A DNA stretch of 64,000 bases from an uncultured Pelagibacteraceae bacterium (GTDB lineage Bacteria; Pseudomonadota; Alphaproteobacteria; Pelagibacterales; Pelagibacteraceae). Below the pieces are notes generated by a model. It was given only the letters and a program-made list of their open reading frames with translations, was not told where the DNA came from and did not search any database. Shown here in pieces: positions 49,074-57,962 of this stretch. Made by a program: the position numbers and the translations under genes. The stretch is taken from contig CACNRH010000003.1 in assembly GCA_902622825.1 (NCBI GenBank), forward strand, positions 1-64,000. The letters are read 5' to 3'. Each line of letters starts with the position of its first letter. The stretch's first letter is position 1.

Positions 49074-50076
49074 AAGCTCTCTCTAAATTAAGTAAATTTT
49101 TAAATTTAATTATTAAGTCATTAGGAAATTGATAATTGTTAGAATTTCTTGTGGCAAATCGAAGCTTAGCAGATCTAGATGGAGGGTTTACTTTAATCTC
49201 CTTTAAACTTGGTCTGATAATTTTGTTTTTATAAACTTCAAAAAGGCTAGTATCTTTTTTTGATGTTTCTGGCAAATATCTCGAGCCACGTGCTTTGTTA
49301 CTCGAATAGTTTTTAAAATAATATTTTACTATCTTGTCTTCAATAGAGTGAAATGAAATAGTTATTAATTTACCACCAGGTTTTAAAAATTTTGTAGCGC
49401 TAGCTATACCGTGTATGAGTTCAAAAATTTCTTTATTAGCAAATATTCTTAAAGCTTGAAAAGTTTTTGTGCATGGGTTTATTTTTGAATATTTGTATTT
49501 TTTGCTACTTTTTATAATATCAGCAAGCTCTTTGACTTTAATAATTTTTTTTAATTTTCTAGCTTTTGCAATATTTTTCGAAATTAAACCTGCGTTCTCT
49601 TCGTCTCCAAAATCTCTTATTATCCTTTTTAAAAGTTCTTCACTGCAATTATTAACGATATCTTCAACTTTTATAGAATTCGGATCCATCCTCATATCTA
49701 AATCAAATTCTGAATTGAAAGAGAAACCCCTGGCGTAATCCTTAAGCTGTATAGATGAAAGGCCTAAATCAAAAATAATTGCATCAAATTTTTTTTTATT
49801 TAATATCTTTTCAATTTGACTAAATCTATTATTAAAAAAAATAAACCTATCTTTGTGGTTTTTTTTAATTTCTTGTGCAACTTTTTTAACTTTTGTGTCT
49901 CTATCAATAGCGACAACATTGGAATTTGGTATTTTTAAGAATTCCTTTGAATATCCTCCACCACCAAAAGTGCAGTCTAGTAAATCAACTTTTTTCTTAG
50001 AGAAACAGAGATCAATAACTTCATTTAACATTACTGGAAAATGAGTATTTTCCAGTAATGTTTGAGAGGAAATCAT
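49066..50076 (-). CDS. rsmH: 16S rRNA m4C1402 methyltransferase
   Basis: HFPVMLNEVIDL; DCTFGGGGYSKEFL; GFSFNSEFDLDMRMD. Confidence 0.95.
   Translation of the reverse strand: MISSQTLLENTHFPVMLNEVIDLCFSKKKVDLLDCTFGGGGYSKEFLKIPNSNVVAIDRDTKVKKVAQEIKKNHKDRFIFFNNRFSQIEKILNKKKFDAIIFDLGLSSIQLKDYARGFSFNSEFDLDMRMDPNSIKVEDIVNNCSEELLKRIIRDFGDEENAGLISKNIAKARKLKKIIKVKELADIIKSSKKYKYSKINPCTKTFQALRIFANKEIFELIHGIASATKFLKPGGKLITISFHSIEDKIVKYYFKNYSSNKARGSRYLPETSKKDTSLFEVYKNKIIRPSLKEIKVNPPSRSAKLRFATRNSNNYQFPNDLIIKFKNLLNLERAYV
50027..50062. repeat. Perfect 16-bp inverted repeat with 4-nt loop in the start of rsmH
   Basis: AACATTACTGGAAAAT-GAGT-ATTTTCCAGTAATGTT. Confidence 0.95.
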
Positions 50077-50094
50077 TATGATTGATCTGAAACA

Positions 50095-51555
50095 TTAAAA
50101 TTTTTGTTTTCTTAAAAATGCTGGGATTTCAAAATCCTCTTCGATTTCATCCTCAGTTTCGAACATTTTTATTGAATTTATATCATCAGCAAGATTGATG
50201 TTATCATTTGTGTCTACCTTTTCTTCTGAGAACAATTTAGGTGCACCAGCCTCGGCTTCATTAATGACATCTTTATCTTTAAAACTATCTAGATTATTCT
50301 CCTCAATATATGAGGTATTCTCAATTGATACGCCGTTTGCCTCTTGAAAATTGAGATAATCTTTTTTAGCATTTTCTTGAGATTCAATCCTTTGATTAGA
50401 TAAATGACTATGAGGTTGTATCTGCTCTCTTACCTCAAAATTTTCATCCAATTTTAATGCTGTTGCTCCATCAATGAGATTAATTGCATTGTTTTGAGGT
50501 TTGGCTGAATTAAATAGATTTTCTGAGTAACCATGATTTCTATTATGTATTCTGCTTCTCATGTTTAAAACTGTTCTTGTCTGAGCTTGATTACCGTCTA
50601 ATGCGGTAGCTACAATAGAGACTCTTATTTTACCGTTCATATTCTCATCTTTAATAGCTCCAAATATTGACTCAGCTTCTGGATCTACCTCAGCTCTAAT
50701 CTTATTTGTAATTTGATCTACTTCAAAAAGTGTTATGTCTTTTCCACCGGTTATATTTACTAATAATCCCTTAGCCCCCTGTAATGTATACTCATCGATT
50801 AGGGGATTGTTTAACGCCATTTCAGTCGCGACCATAGCTCTATTTTCCCCTTCTGCTTCACCAGTTCCCATCATCGCTTTACCCATGGCGCTCATCACAG
50901 TTTCGACATCAGCAAAATCCAAATTTATCATTCCAGGTCTGACCATCAAATCAGTTATACTTTGAACTCCATTTTTTAAAACTGCGTTCGATAAAGAAAA
51001 AGATTCTTCAAAACCTGTTTTCTCATTAGCGATTTTAAAAAGATTTTGATTTGGAACAACAATTACAGTATCTAAATGTTTTTTAAGTTCCTCTAGTCCC
51101 TCAACAGCTCTTCTCATTCTTTTTGGACCTTCGTACGAAAAGGGAAGAGTAGTAACACCAACTGTAAGTATATTTAACTCTTTTGCTGCTCTTGCTATTA
51201 CGTGCGAAGCACCTGTTCCAGTTCCACCACCCATGCCAGCAGTTATAAAAATCATATTACTTCCTTGAATGTAATTCACTATTTCATTCATTGACTCGTC
51301 TGCAGCTGCTTGACCTATATCTTGCTTTGCGCCAGCTCCTAAACCTTTGGTCAAGTTCATTCCAATTTGGATTTTAGCGTCAGCTTTATTTGCTCTTAAA
51401 TCCTGGGCATCTGTATTAACTGCTACAAACTCTACACCTTGTAGCCCTGACTCTATCATCGCATTAATAGCATTTCCGCCTGCTCCGCCAATACCAAGAA
51501 CTAAAATTCTAGGCTTTAATTCCTTTAACTCACCTCCTCCAATATTTATACTCAT
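50095..51555 (-). CDS. ftsZ: Cell division GTPase FtsZ
   Basis: GIGGAGGNAINAMIE; GMGGGTGTGASHVIA tubulin signature; C-terminal peptide EDFEIPAFLRKQ. Confidence 0.97.
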   Translation of the reverse strand: MSINIGGGELKELKPRILVLGIGGAGGNAINAMIESGLQGVEFVAVNTDAQDLRANKADAKIQIGMNLTKGLGAGAKQDIGQAAADESMNEIVNYIQGSNMIFITAGMGGGTGTGASHVIARAAKELNILTVGVTTLPFSYEGPKRMRRAVEGLEELKKHLDTVIVVPNQNLFKIANEKTGFEESFSLSNAVLKNGVQSITDLMVRPGMINLDFADVETVMSAMGKAMMGTGEAEGENRAMVATEMALNNPLIDEYTLQGAKGLLVNITGGKDITLFEVDQITNKIRAEVDPEAESIFGAIKDENMNGKIRVSIVATALDGNQAQTRTVLNMRSRIHNRNHGYSENLFNSAKPQNNAINLIDGATALKLDENFEVREQIQPHSHLSNQRIESQENAKKDYLNFQEANGVSIENTSYIEENNLDSFKDKDVINEAEAGAPKLFSEEKVDTNDNINLADDINSIKMFETEDEIEEDFEIPAFLRKQKF

Positions 51556-51572
51556 ACTCCCTCCCTTTTTTG

Positions 51573-52022
51573 TTAGTTGTTATTATTCCATTTTAAAGAT
51601 GACCTATTTTTAAAGGCTTTCTCTCTAGCTGATTTTTTAAATTTTTCAAAAATGATTGGATTCCAAATTTGAAAGGTTTTTCCTAACCCGACAAATAAAA
51701 AATTATTCTTTATTTTGGCATGTTGTAATAGCTTTTCGGGAAATATCACTCTGCCTTCGCTATCAAACTGAAGATTTATACATTCCGATAAAATTGAAGT
51801 TGCAAAATAATCTCTTTTTTCCTCAAAAGGATTTAGGCTATCAATGGTATCGTTGATCTTCTCTATTCTGTCCTGAGTACATCCCTCAAGGGCATTGTTA
51901 TTAAAGGAGGGATAAGTAATGAATCCATTGTATCCTAATGTGCTAAGATGTGATCTAAAAGTTGCAGGCACGGACACCCTCCCTTTTTTGTCTAGTTTGT
52001 TTTCGTAACTTGATAAAAACAT
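51573..52022 (-). CDS. mraZ: Transcriptional regulator MraZ
   Basis: KLDKKGRVSVPATFRSHL and LQFDSEGRVIFPEKLLQHA, paired AbrB/MraZ repeats. Confidence 0.92.
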   Translation of the reverse strand: MFLSSYENKLDKKGRVSVPATFRSHLSTLGYNGFITYPSFNNNALEGCTQDRIEKINDTIDSLNPFEEKRDYFATSILSECINLQFDSEGRVIFPEKLLQHAKIKNNFLFVGLGKTFQIWNPIIFEKFKKSAREKAFKNRSSLKWNNNN

Positions 52023-52057
52023 ATTTAATTAATTTTATATTCAAAATTCCTCCACTT

Positions 52058-52099
52058 TGGGATTAAATGGGATTTTATGGGTTTTTGACGTATAGTCAA
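52058..52099 (-). promoter_or_regulatory. Putative mraZ promoter overlapped by three TGGGN repeats
   Basis: On the + strand TGGGA-N5-TGGGA-N5-TGGGT at 52058, 52068, 52078. On the - strand TTGACT (52094-52099), 16-bp spacer, TAAAAT. Confidence 0.55.
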
Positions 52100-52151
52100 C
52101 ACTTTTTAATTGAATTGATTTAAGTACAAAACAGGAACAATTAGATAAGTT

Positions 52152-52500
52152 GCTAGACAGCCTGTAAGCCGGGTTTTGTCATTTAAGAGGTAATTTATCT
52201 TGGCTTAAACTCGCATTTAAGCTCTAGCGGCTAACCCAGGTAACTAATAAAGGACTATTTTTAGCTTTCGCAATGTTACCTCTATTTAGCCTTGCTCCAG
52301 ATGGGGTTTGCCGTGCGATTTTTGTTACCAAAAACCCGGTGTGCTCTTACCACACCTTTTCACCCTTGCCTTGATTAGGCGGTTTGTTTTCTGTGGCACT
52401 ATCCCTAAGGTCACCCTCGCCAGCTGTTAACTGGCATCTCGTCCTAATAGAGCCCGGACTTTCCTCTACAATTAATGTAGCTACCGTCCAGCTATCTAGC
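52152..52500 (-). ncRNA. rnpB: RNase P RNA
   Basis: Reverse complement has GGACGGTAGCT...GAGGAAAGTCCGGGCTC...ACAAAACCCGGCTTACAGGCTGTCTAGC, the conserved bacterial RNase P ends. Confidence 0.93.
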
Positions 52501-52542
52501 ATTCACTTAATATAATTTAAATATGTCCAAATCAAGTGCTTG

Positions 52543-53247
52543 TTATTTTTGTGCTAATAATTGGCTTAAAATATAGGTTTTTTTATCAATTTTTCCACTT
52601 ACCTTCTCAGGAAAATATCTCATTTGAAATGCCTTGATTATCATTCTGTCGGTAGGCTTTTTCGTTTTAATTTTGAAATATCTGTAGCCAATTAATTTTA
52701 AATTCTTAAAAAAATTTTCTCTTATTAGACTTTTTTTTTCCTTAATCTTTTTTTTGGAAAGTTTTTTAATACTGGGAATATAAATTATTAATTTCCAAGG
52801 AAATTTTTCTCCTGGGTCTTTTTTTCTTAATGGGGAAATATCAGAGTGTCCCAGTATATTTTTAAGAGGAATTTTATATTTTTTTCTCAATTTTTGGCAA
52901 AGTTTTCTTACTGCACTAACTTGTTTAATGCCATACATTTCATAATTTTTTCCGTGACCTTTATTTTGAATTTCTATACCAACTGAGCAAATATTAAGAT
53001 TTACAAATTCTCTCCATCGTGATTTACCGGCGTGCCAAGCAACATTTTTTTCAGAAACAAGTCTGTAGACATAACCATTTTTACTTATTAAATAATGACA
53101 ACTTACTTTGAATTTCTGAGATTTCAGCCGAGAAATAGATTCAATTGTAGATTGCATTCCGGTATAATGAAGAATGATAAATTTGATTCTCCTTTTTTTA
53201 CCTAAAATTTTGTCAAAATTATTTGAGAAAACGTCTATAACTCTCAT
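52543..53247 (-). CDS. N-acetylmuramoyl-L-alanine amidase, AmpD-like
   Basis: KFIILHYTGMQSTIESISRLKS; VAWHAGKSRW; LGHSDISPLRKKDPGEKFPW; C-terminal PG-binding-like segment. Confidence 0.88.
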   Translation of the reverse strand: MRVIDVFSNNFDKILGKKRRIKFIILHYTGMQSTIESISRLKSQKFKVSCHYLISKNGYVYRLVSEKNVAWHAGKSRWREFVNLNICSVGIEIQNKGHGKNYEMYGIKQVSAVRKLCQKLRKKYKIPLKNILGHSDISPLRKKDPGEKFPWKLIIYIPSIKKLSKKKIKEKKSLIRENFFKNLKLIGYRYFKIKTKKPTDRMIIKAFQMRYFPEKVSGKIDKKTYILSQLLAQK

Positions 53248-53337
53248 TTTGCAACAATTTTAACACATATCGGCTGAATTTAAACGAATTTATTATTTAA
53301 ATATGGATATTAAAACAAAATTATATATATAAGCTTT

Positions 53338-54087
53338 ATGACGAGATTTAAATTACCTTTAGTCACATTAACCATAGTGCTTTTTTTGTCGTTGTCACAC
53401 AATGAATTAAAAGCTGAGAAAGAATGCTTCGAAAAGGTCAGCCGATCAGTTTTCAAATTTAATACAGCTCTTGATAATACACTAATAGGTCCTGTTTCTA
53501 GATTATATAACAAACTGCCTCAAAAAGTTAGGGAGGGAACTGGAAATGTAACCTCCAATATTGGAAGATTATTGAGCATACCTAATCATCTTTTACAAGG
53601 AAATGTTTCTGATGCCGCGGACTCCTTTGGTACTTTTGCTATAAATTTACTTTTTGGGATTGGTGGATTAAATGATGTTGCGTCAGCTTATACTGATATT
53701 AAACCAACTCAGGAAGACTTAAGTCAAACGCTGGGAGTTTATGGAGTTAAAAATGGTTGTTACTTTGTACTTCCTGTATTGGGTCCAACTACTGTTAGAG
53801 ATACCGCAGCTATGGTTGGTGACACTTTCCTAGATCCGTTTGCTACAATGACATGGAGACAAAAAGAGGTGTTAAATGAAACATTCAACAAAAGTAATTA
53901 TGTATTGTATAAAGGAGCGGACGCCATTGACTTCAGAGGTGATAATGACACAAATATTGAAAGTTTAAAAAAGAATTCAATAGATTTATATGCAGCAACT
54001 AAGAGTTTATATTTACAAAATAAAAAGAATAAAATTGAAAATTCCACTGGTAATGAAGAAGATGGATGGGGTAATTTAGATAAATAA
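53338..54087 (+). CDS. mlaA: MlaA/VacJ family phospholipid-transport protein
   Basis: RSVFKFNTALDNTLIGPVSRLYNKLPQKVREGTGN; LPVLGPTTVRDTA. Confidence 0.9.
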   Translation: MTRFKLPLVTLTIVLFLSLSHNELKAEKECFEKVSRSVFKFNTALDNTLIGPVSRLYNKLPQKVREGTGNVTSNIGRLLSIPNHLLQGNVSDAADSFGTFAINLLFGIGGLNDVASAYTDIKPTQEDLSQTLGVYGVKNGCYFVLPVLGPTTVRDTAAMVGDTFLDPFATMTWRQKEVLNETFNKSNYVLYKGADAIDFRGDNDTNIESLKKNSIDLYAATKSLYLQNKKNKIENSTGNEEDGWGNLDK

Positions 54088-54096
54088 TATTTTTGT

Positions 54097-54693
54097 ATGA
54101 AAAAAATAGTATTTATCTTTTTTATATTTCTTGTTCTCAACAATGACAAATTATTAGCTTACAGTTCAGAGCCAAAATCTTTTGTTTCTGAATTGGTCAC
54201 AGAGGCTATAAATGTCCTCAGTGATAAAAGTTTGAGTGACGAAAAAAAGAATGATGTTATTGAAATAATAGCAAAAGAAAATGTAGATATAAAAGCTTTG
54301 GGCTATTACACGCTAGGATCTGTTAGAAAATCTTTGGATAAAAGTATTTTAGAACAATATAACAATTTATTTGAAAAATATTTTTTGAAAAGTTTAATTT
54401 CTAGGTTAAGTGAATATTCAGATCAAAAATTTCAGGTTACAGGGGCAGAGCAAAAAAGTGCAAATTATACAATTGTCTTTTCTAAGGTCAGTGGTGAAAC
54501 TAAATCTCCTGAAATTAAAGTTAATTGGAGAGTTTATACAAAAAACCCAGATAAACCATTGATTAGAGATTTAATAGTAGAAGGTCTTAGTTTGGCCAAA
54601 ACCCAAAAAGAAGAGTTCGCGTCGATATTAAATTCTAATAATAATGATGTAGCTAAATTGCTAGATGTGCTTAAAGAATTTATTAAAAATTAA
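54097..54693 (+). CDS. mlaC: MlaC/Ttg2D-like periplasmic phospholipid-binding protein
   Basis: Signal peptide; VNWRVYTKNPDKPLIRDLIVEGLSLAKTQKEEFASIL. Confidence 0.82.
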   Translation: MKKIVFIFFIFLVLNNDKLLAYSSEPKSFVSELVTEAINVLSDKSLSDEKKNDVIEIIAKENVDIKALGYYTLGSVRKSLDKSILEQYNNLFEKYFLKSLISRLSEYSDQKFQVTGAEQKSANYTIVFSKVSGETKSPEIKVNWRVYTKNPDKPLIRDLIVEGLSLAKTQKEEFASILNSNNNDVAKLLDVLKEFIKN

Positions 54694-54696
54694 TTT

Positions 54697-54773
54697 TGGT
54701 GGGCCCGCCAGGACTCGAACCTGGGACCAATACATTATGAGTGTACTGCTCTAACCAACTGAGCTACAGGCCC
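54697..54773 (-). tRNA. tRNA with CAU anticodon (elongator Met or lysidine-type Ile2)
   Basis: Reverse complement GGGCCTGTAGCTCAGTTGGTTAGAGCAGTACACTCATAATGTATTGGTCCCAGGTTCGAACCCTGGCGGGCCCACCA folds as a cloverleaf; CCA encoded. Confidence 0.93.
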
Positions 54774-54779
54774 TTGAAA

Positions 54780-55586
54780 TTAATTAAGTTTGAATTCATC
54801 TGGATGATAATATCGGCTTAAGGGAAAATGTTTAACAGATGGTTGTAAATATTGTCCGATAGTTAAAAAATCTACTTCGGCAGATCTAAGGTCATCCATA
54901 ACTTGAATAATTTCATTTTTACTTTCGCCTAGTCCAACCATGAGCCCAGATTTTGTAAAAATTTTCTTATCATATTTTTTAACATTTTTTAAAAGTTCTA
55001 AAGATGAAAAATATCTTGCTCCCGGTCTAACTGAAACATACAGTCTCGGAACTGTCTCAATGTTATGATTAAAAACATCTGGGTTAGCAGCAATTACTTT
55101 CCTGTAAGACTCGCCTTTCCTTAAAAAATCTGGAGTTAGAACCTCTATAGATGTTTTTGGATTCATGTTTCTAACTTGTGTAATTACTTTAAAGAAATGA
55201 TCTGAGCCACCGTCCTTTAAGTCATCTCTGTCAACAGAAGTAATTACAACGTGGCTTAAATTTAGTTTTTTTACTGCACTAGATATTTTTATCGGCTCAA
55301 AAATATCCAGTTCTCCGGGTTTGCCAGTTTTTACATCACAAAAAGCGCATGCTCGTGTGCATGTATCACCCATTATCATAAAAGTGGCATGTTTTTTACT
55401 CCAACACTCAGTTATATTCGGACAATTAGCTTCCTGACAAACTGTTACTAAATTGTTTTGGTTTACTACTTTTTTAGTTTCAAAAAAAACTTTTGAATTT
55501 AAGATTTTTGATCTAATCCATTCAGGCTTTTTTTTAATCGGGTTTACCGGCTTATTTATTTTCTCAGGATGTCTAGGTTTAGTCAT
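54780..55586 (-). CDS. lipA: Lipoyl synthase, apparently truncated at the C-terminus
   Basis: [12 protein letters not shown] auxiliary cluster motif; CTRACAFC radical SAM motif. Ends [12 protein letters not shown] without the RSSY region. Confidence 0.88.
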   Translation of the reverse strand: MTKPRHPEKINKPVNPIKKKPEWIRSKILNSKVFFETKKVVNQNNLVTVCQEANCPNITECWSKKHATFMIMGDTCTRACAFCDVKTGKPGELDIFEPIKISSAVKKLNLSHVVITSVDRDDLKDGGSDHFFKVITQVRNMNPKTSIEVLTPDFLRKGESYRKVIAANPDVFNHNIETVPRLYVSVRPGARYFSSLELLKNVKKYDKKIFTKSGLMVGLGESKNEIIQVMDDLRSAEVDFLTIGQYLQPSVKHFPLSRYYHPDEFKLN

Positions 55587-55879
55587 TTTAATCTAATTAT
55601 TTTTTCATCTTTTAAACCATAATTCAATTTTTCTCTATACAATGTATCTAAATAATCTAGGTTCATTTTTTCAGATAAAAGCTCATTTTTTTTTTCTAAT
55701 TTGTTAATTTCATTAATAAGCTGTATTTCTTTTTTTTCAAGAGCCATGGTTATCTGTTTTTTTTCAAAATATGATATTATGCCTCTTTCGCCACCTACTA
55801 GATTGGTAAAAATGTAAATACCGAAAAATAAATTAAACAGTAGAAATTTTTTTCTAAAAAAAAAGTTTTTATTAAACAT
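55583..55879 (-). CDS. ftsB: FtsB/DivIC-like septum formation initiator
   Basis: Short protein with TM then coiled coil, next to eno. Confidence 0.78.
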   Translation of the reverse strand: MFNKNFFFRKKFLLFNLFFGIYIFTNLVGGERGIISYFEKKQITMALEKKEIQLINEINKLEKKNELLSEKMNLDYLDTLYREKLNYGLKDEKIIRLK

Positions 55880-57138
55880 TATTTCAATTTAGCCATTTTT
55901 GCAGATTTTCCAAGTTCTTCCTCTATACGCAATAATCTGTTGTATTTAGCCACTCTTTCTGATCTTGATAAAGATCCTGTTTTAATCTGAGATGACATTG
56001 TGGCCGTTGCCAAATCAGCAATAAATGTGTCCTCCGTATCACCTGATCTGTGCGAGATTATTGTATTAATTTTTGCTTTTTTTGCTATAGAAATAACTTC
56101 CAGAGTTTCTGTCAACGTCCCTATTTGATTAGGTTTCACTAATATGGAATTGGCAGAATTTTCTTTTATACCTCTGTTCAAGCGTTTGGCATTAGTGACG
56201 AATAAATCGTCTCCTACGATTTGCACATTTTTACCCAATTCTTTTGTTATTTTTCCCCAGGAGTCCCAGTCATCCTCAGCAAAAGGATCCTCGATTGATT
56301 TAATGGGATATTTAGAAACTAATTTTTTATAATATTTTATAACATTTTCAACTGTTTCGAAATTTTTGGACTCAATCGAGTAAAGCCCCTCCTGATTTAT
56401 TAATTCATTTGCAGCTACATCAATACAAATAGCTACATCAACACCTGGCTTTAAATTAGATTTGTCTATTGCGCTTACTATAAGCTCTAATGCTTGATCG
56501 TTAGTGTCGATAGAAGGAGCAAAACCACCTTCATCACCCACATTAGTAAGCATCTTTTTTGCTTTTAATAATTTTTTTAGATTCTGAATTACCAAAAATC
56601 CTTTCTCCATTGCATCCATAAAATTAATAGCTGAGTCTGGTCTAATCATGAACTCTTGTATGTTTAAATCATTGTCTGCATGAGCTCCACCATTAATAAT
56701 ATTCATTAAAGGGACAGGTAAAGAATAATTATTGCTTAAATTTTTGAAAAGTGACTTTCTATTTACTAGGGCAGAACATTTCGAATTAGCTAAAGATACT
56801 GCTAAAATGGCGTTAGCCCCCAGGTTAGTTTTATTTTCACTACCGTCAAGTTCAAGAAGATTACAATCAATATTTTTTTGATCATTTGGGTCAAGTCCCT
56901 TTAGTTTATTTGATATTTTATCATTTATGTTTTTTACAGCAATGTTTACGCTTTTACCCAAAAAATTTTTTTCTTCGTTGTCTCGTAACTCGTGTGCCTC
57001 AAAAGCTCCAGTAGATGCACCAGAAGGAGATATAGCACTAGCAGTTATATCATTGTCTAAATAAATTTGGGCTTCAACAGTTGGGTTTCCTCGGCTATCA
57101 AAAACCTGTCTTCCTATTACACTTTTAATTTTTGCCAT
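55879..57138 (-). CDS. eno: Enolase
   Basis: RQVFDSRGNPTVEAQI; ILVKPNQIGTLTET; SHRSGDTEDTFIADLA. Confidence 0.98.
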   Translation of the reverse strand: MAKIKSVIGRQVFDSRGNPTVEAQIYLDNDITASAISPSGASTGAFEAHELRDNEEKNFLGKSVNIAVKNINDKISNKLKGLDPNDQKNIDCNLLELDGSENKTNLGANAILAVSLANSKCSALVNRKSLFKNLSNNYSLPVPLMNIINGGAHADNDLNIQEFMIRPDSAINFMDAMEKGFLVIQNLKKLLKAKKMLTNVGDEGGFAPSIDTNDQALELIVSAIDKSNLKPGVDVAICIDVAANELINQEGLYSIESKNFETVENVIKYYKKLVSKYPIKSIEDPFAEDDWDSWGKITKELGKNVQIVGDDLFVTNAKRLNRGIKENSANSILVKPNQIGTLTETLEVISIAKKAKINTIISHRSGDTEDTFIADLATATMSSQIKTGSLSRSERVAKYNRLLRIEEELGKSAKMAKLK

Positions 57139-57962
57139 TATGATTTTACAAATTTATCAATTTGAATTATTTTTTTTAATAAATCTTTAAGCTCTCTTAA
57201 AGGCACCATGTTTGGACCATCAGAAGGAGCATTGTCGGGATCCTCGTGTGTCTCTATAAATAATGCTCCAATGCCAACTGCGATTGCTGCTCTAGCTAGA
57301 TGAGGAACAAATTCTCTTTGACCTCCACTTTTTTCTCCCATCCCCCCTGGTTGTTGTACAGAATGAGTTGCATCAAATACTATTGGAAAACCAAAATTTG
57401 ACATGATCGGCAAAGATCTCATATCTGAAACAAGGGTGTTATAGCCAAAACTTGCACCTCTCTCTGTAATCAAAATATTTTTATTTCCTGAGTCTTCAAT
57501 TTTTTTTATTACATTAGCCATATCCCAAGGCGCTAAAAATTGTCCCTTTTTTACATTTATTATTTTTCCAGTCTTCGCTGCTGCAATTAGAAGGTCAGTT
57601 TGCCTACACAAAAATGCAGGGATTTGTAAAACGTCTACATGCTTTGATATTATTGAGCATTGTTCAGTGGTGTGCACATCCGTTAAAACAGGAACCTTAA
57701 CTTTTTCTTTTATCTTATCAAAAATTGGAAGTGATTTTTCTAAACCTAAACCCCTTTTACCTTTTAAACTTGTTCTATTAGCTTTATCAAAAGATGTTTT
57801 ATAAATAAAATTAATACCAAGTTCACTTGTCATATCTTTTAATTCTGATGAAATCTTAATTGCATGTTGCTCGCTTTCAAGTTGGCAAGGTCCAGCTATT
57901 AAAGTAAATGGTTTATTATTTGCGATTTCAAAATTAGAACATTTTATTTTATAATTTTTCAT
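57138..57962 (-). CDS. kdsA: KDO-8-phosphate synthase
   Basis: [26 protein letters not shown]. Confidence 0.95.
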   Translation of the reverse strand: MKNYKIKCSNFEIANNKPFTLIAGPCQLESEQHAIKISSELKDMTSELGINFIYKTSFDKANRTSLKGKRGLGLEKSLPIFDKIKEKVKVPVLTDVHTTEQCSIISKHVDVLQIPAFLCRQTDLLIAAAKTGKIINVKKGQFLAPWDMANVIKKIEDSGNKNILITERGASFGYNTLVSDMRSLPIMSNFGFPIVFDATHSVQQPGGMGEKSGGQREFVPHLARAAIAVGIGALFIETHEDPDNAPSDGPNMVPLRELKDLLKKIIQIDKFVKS

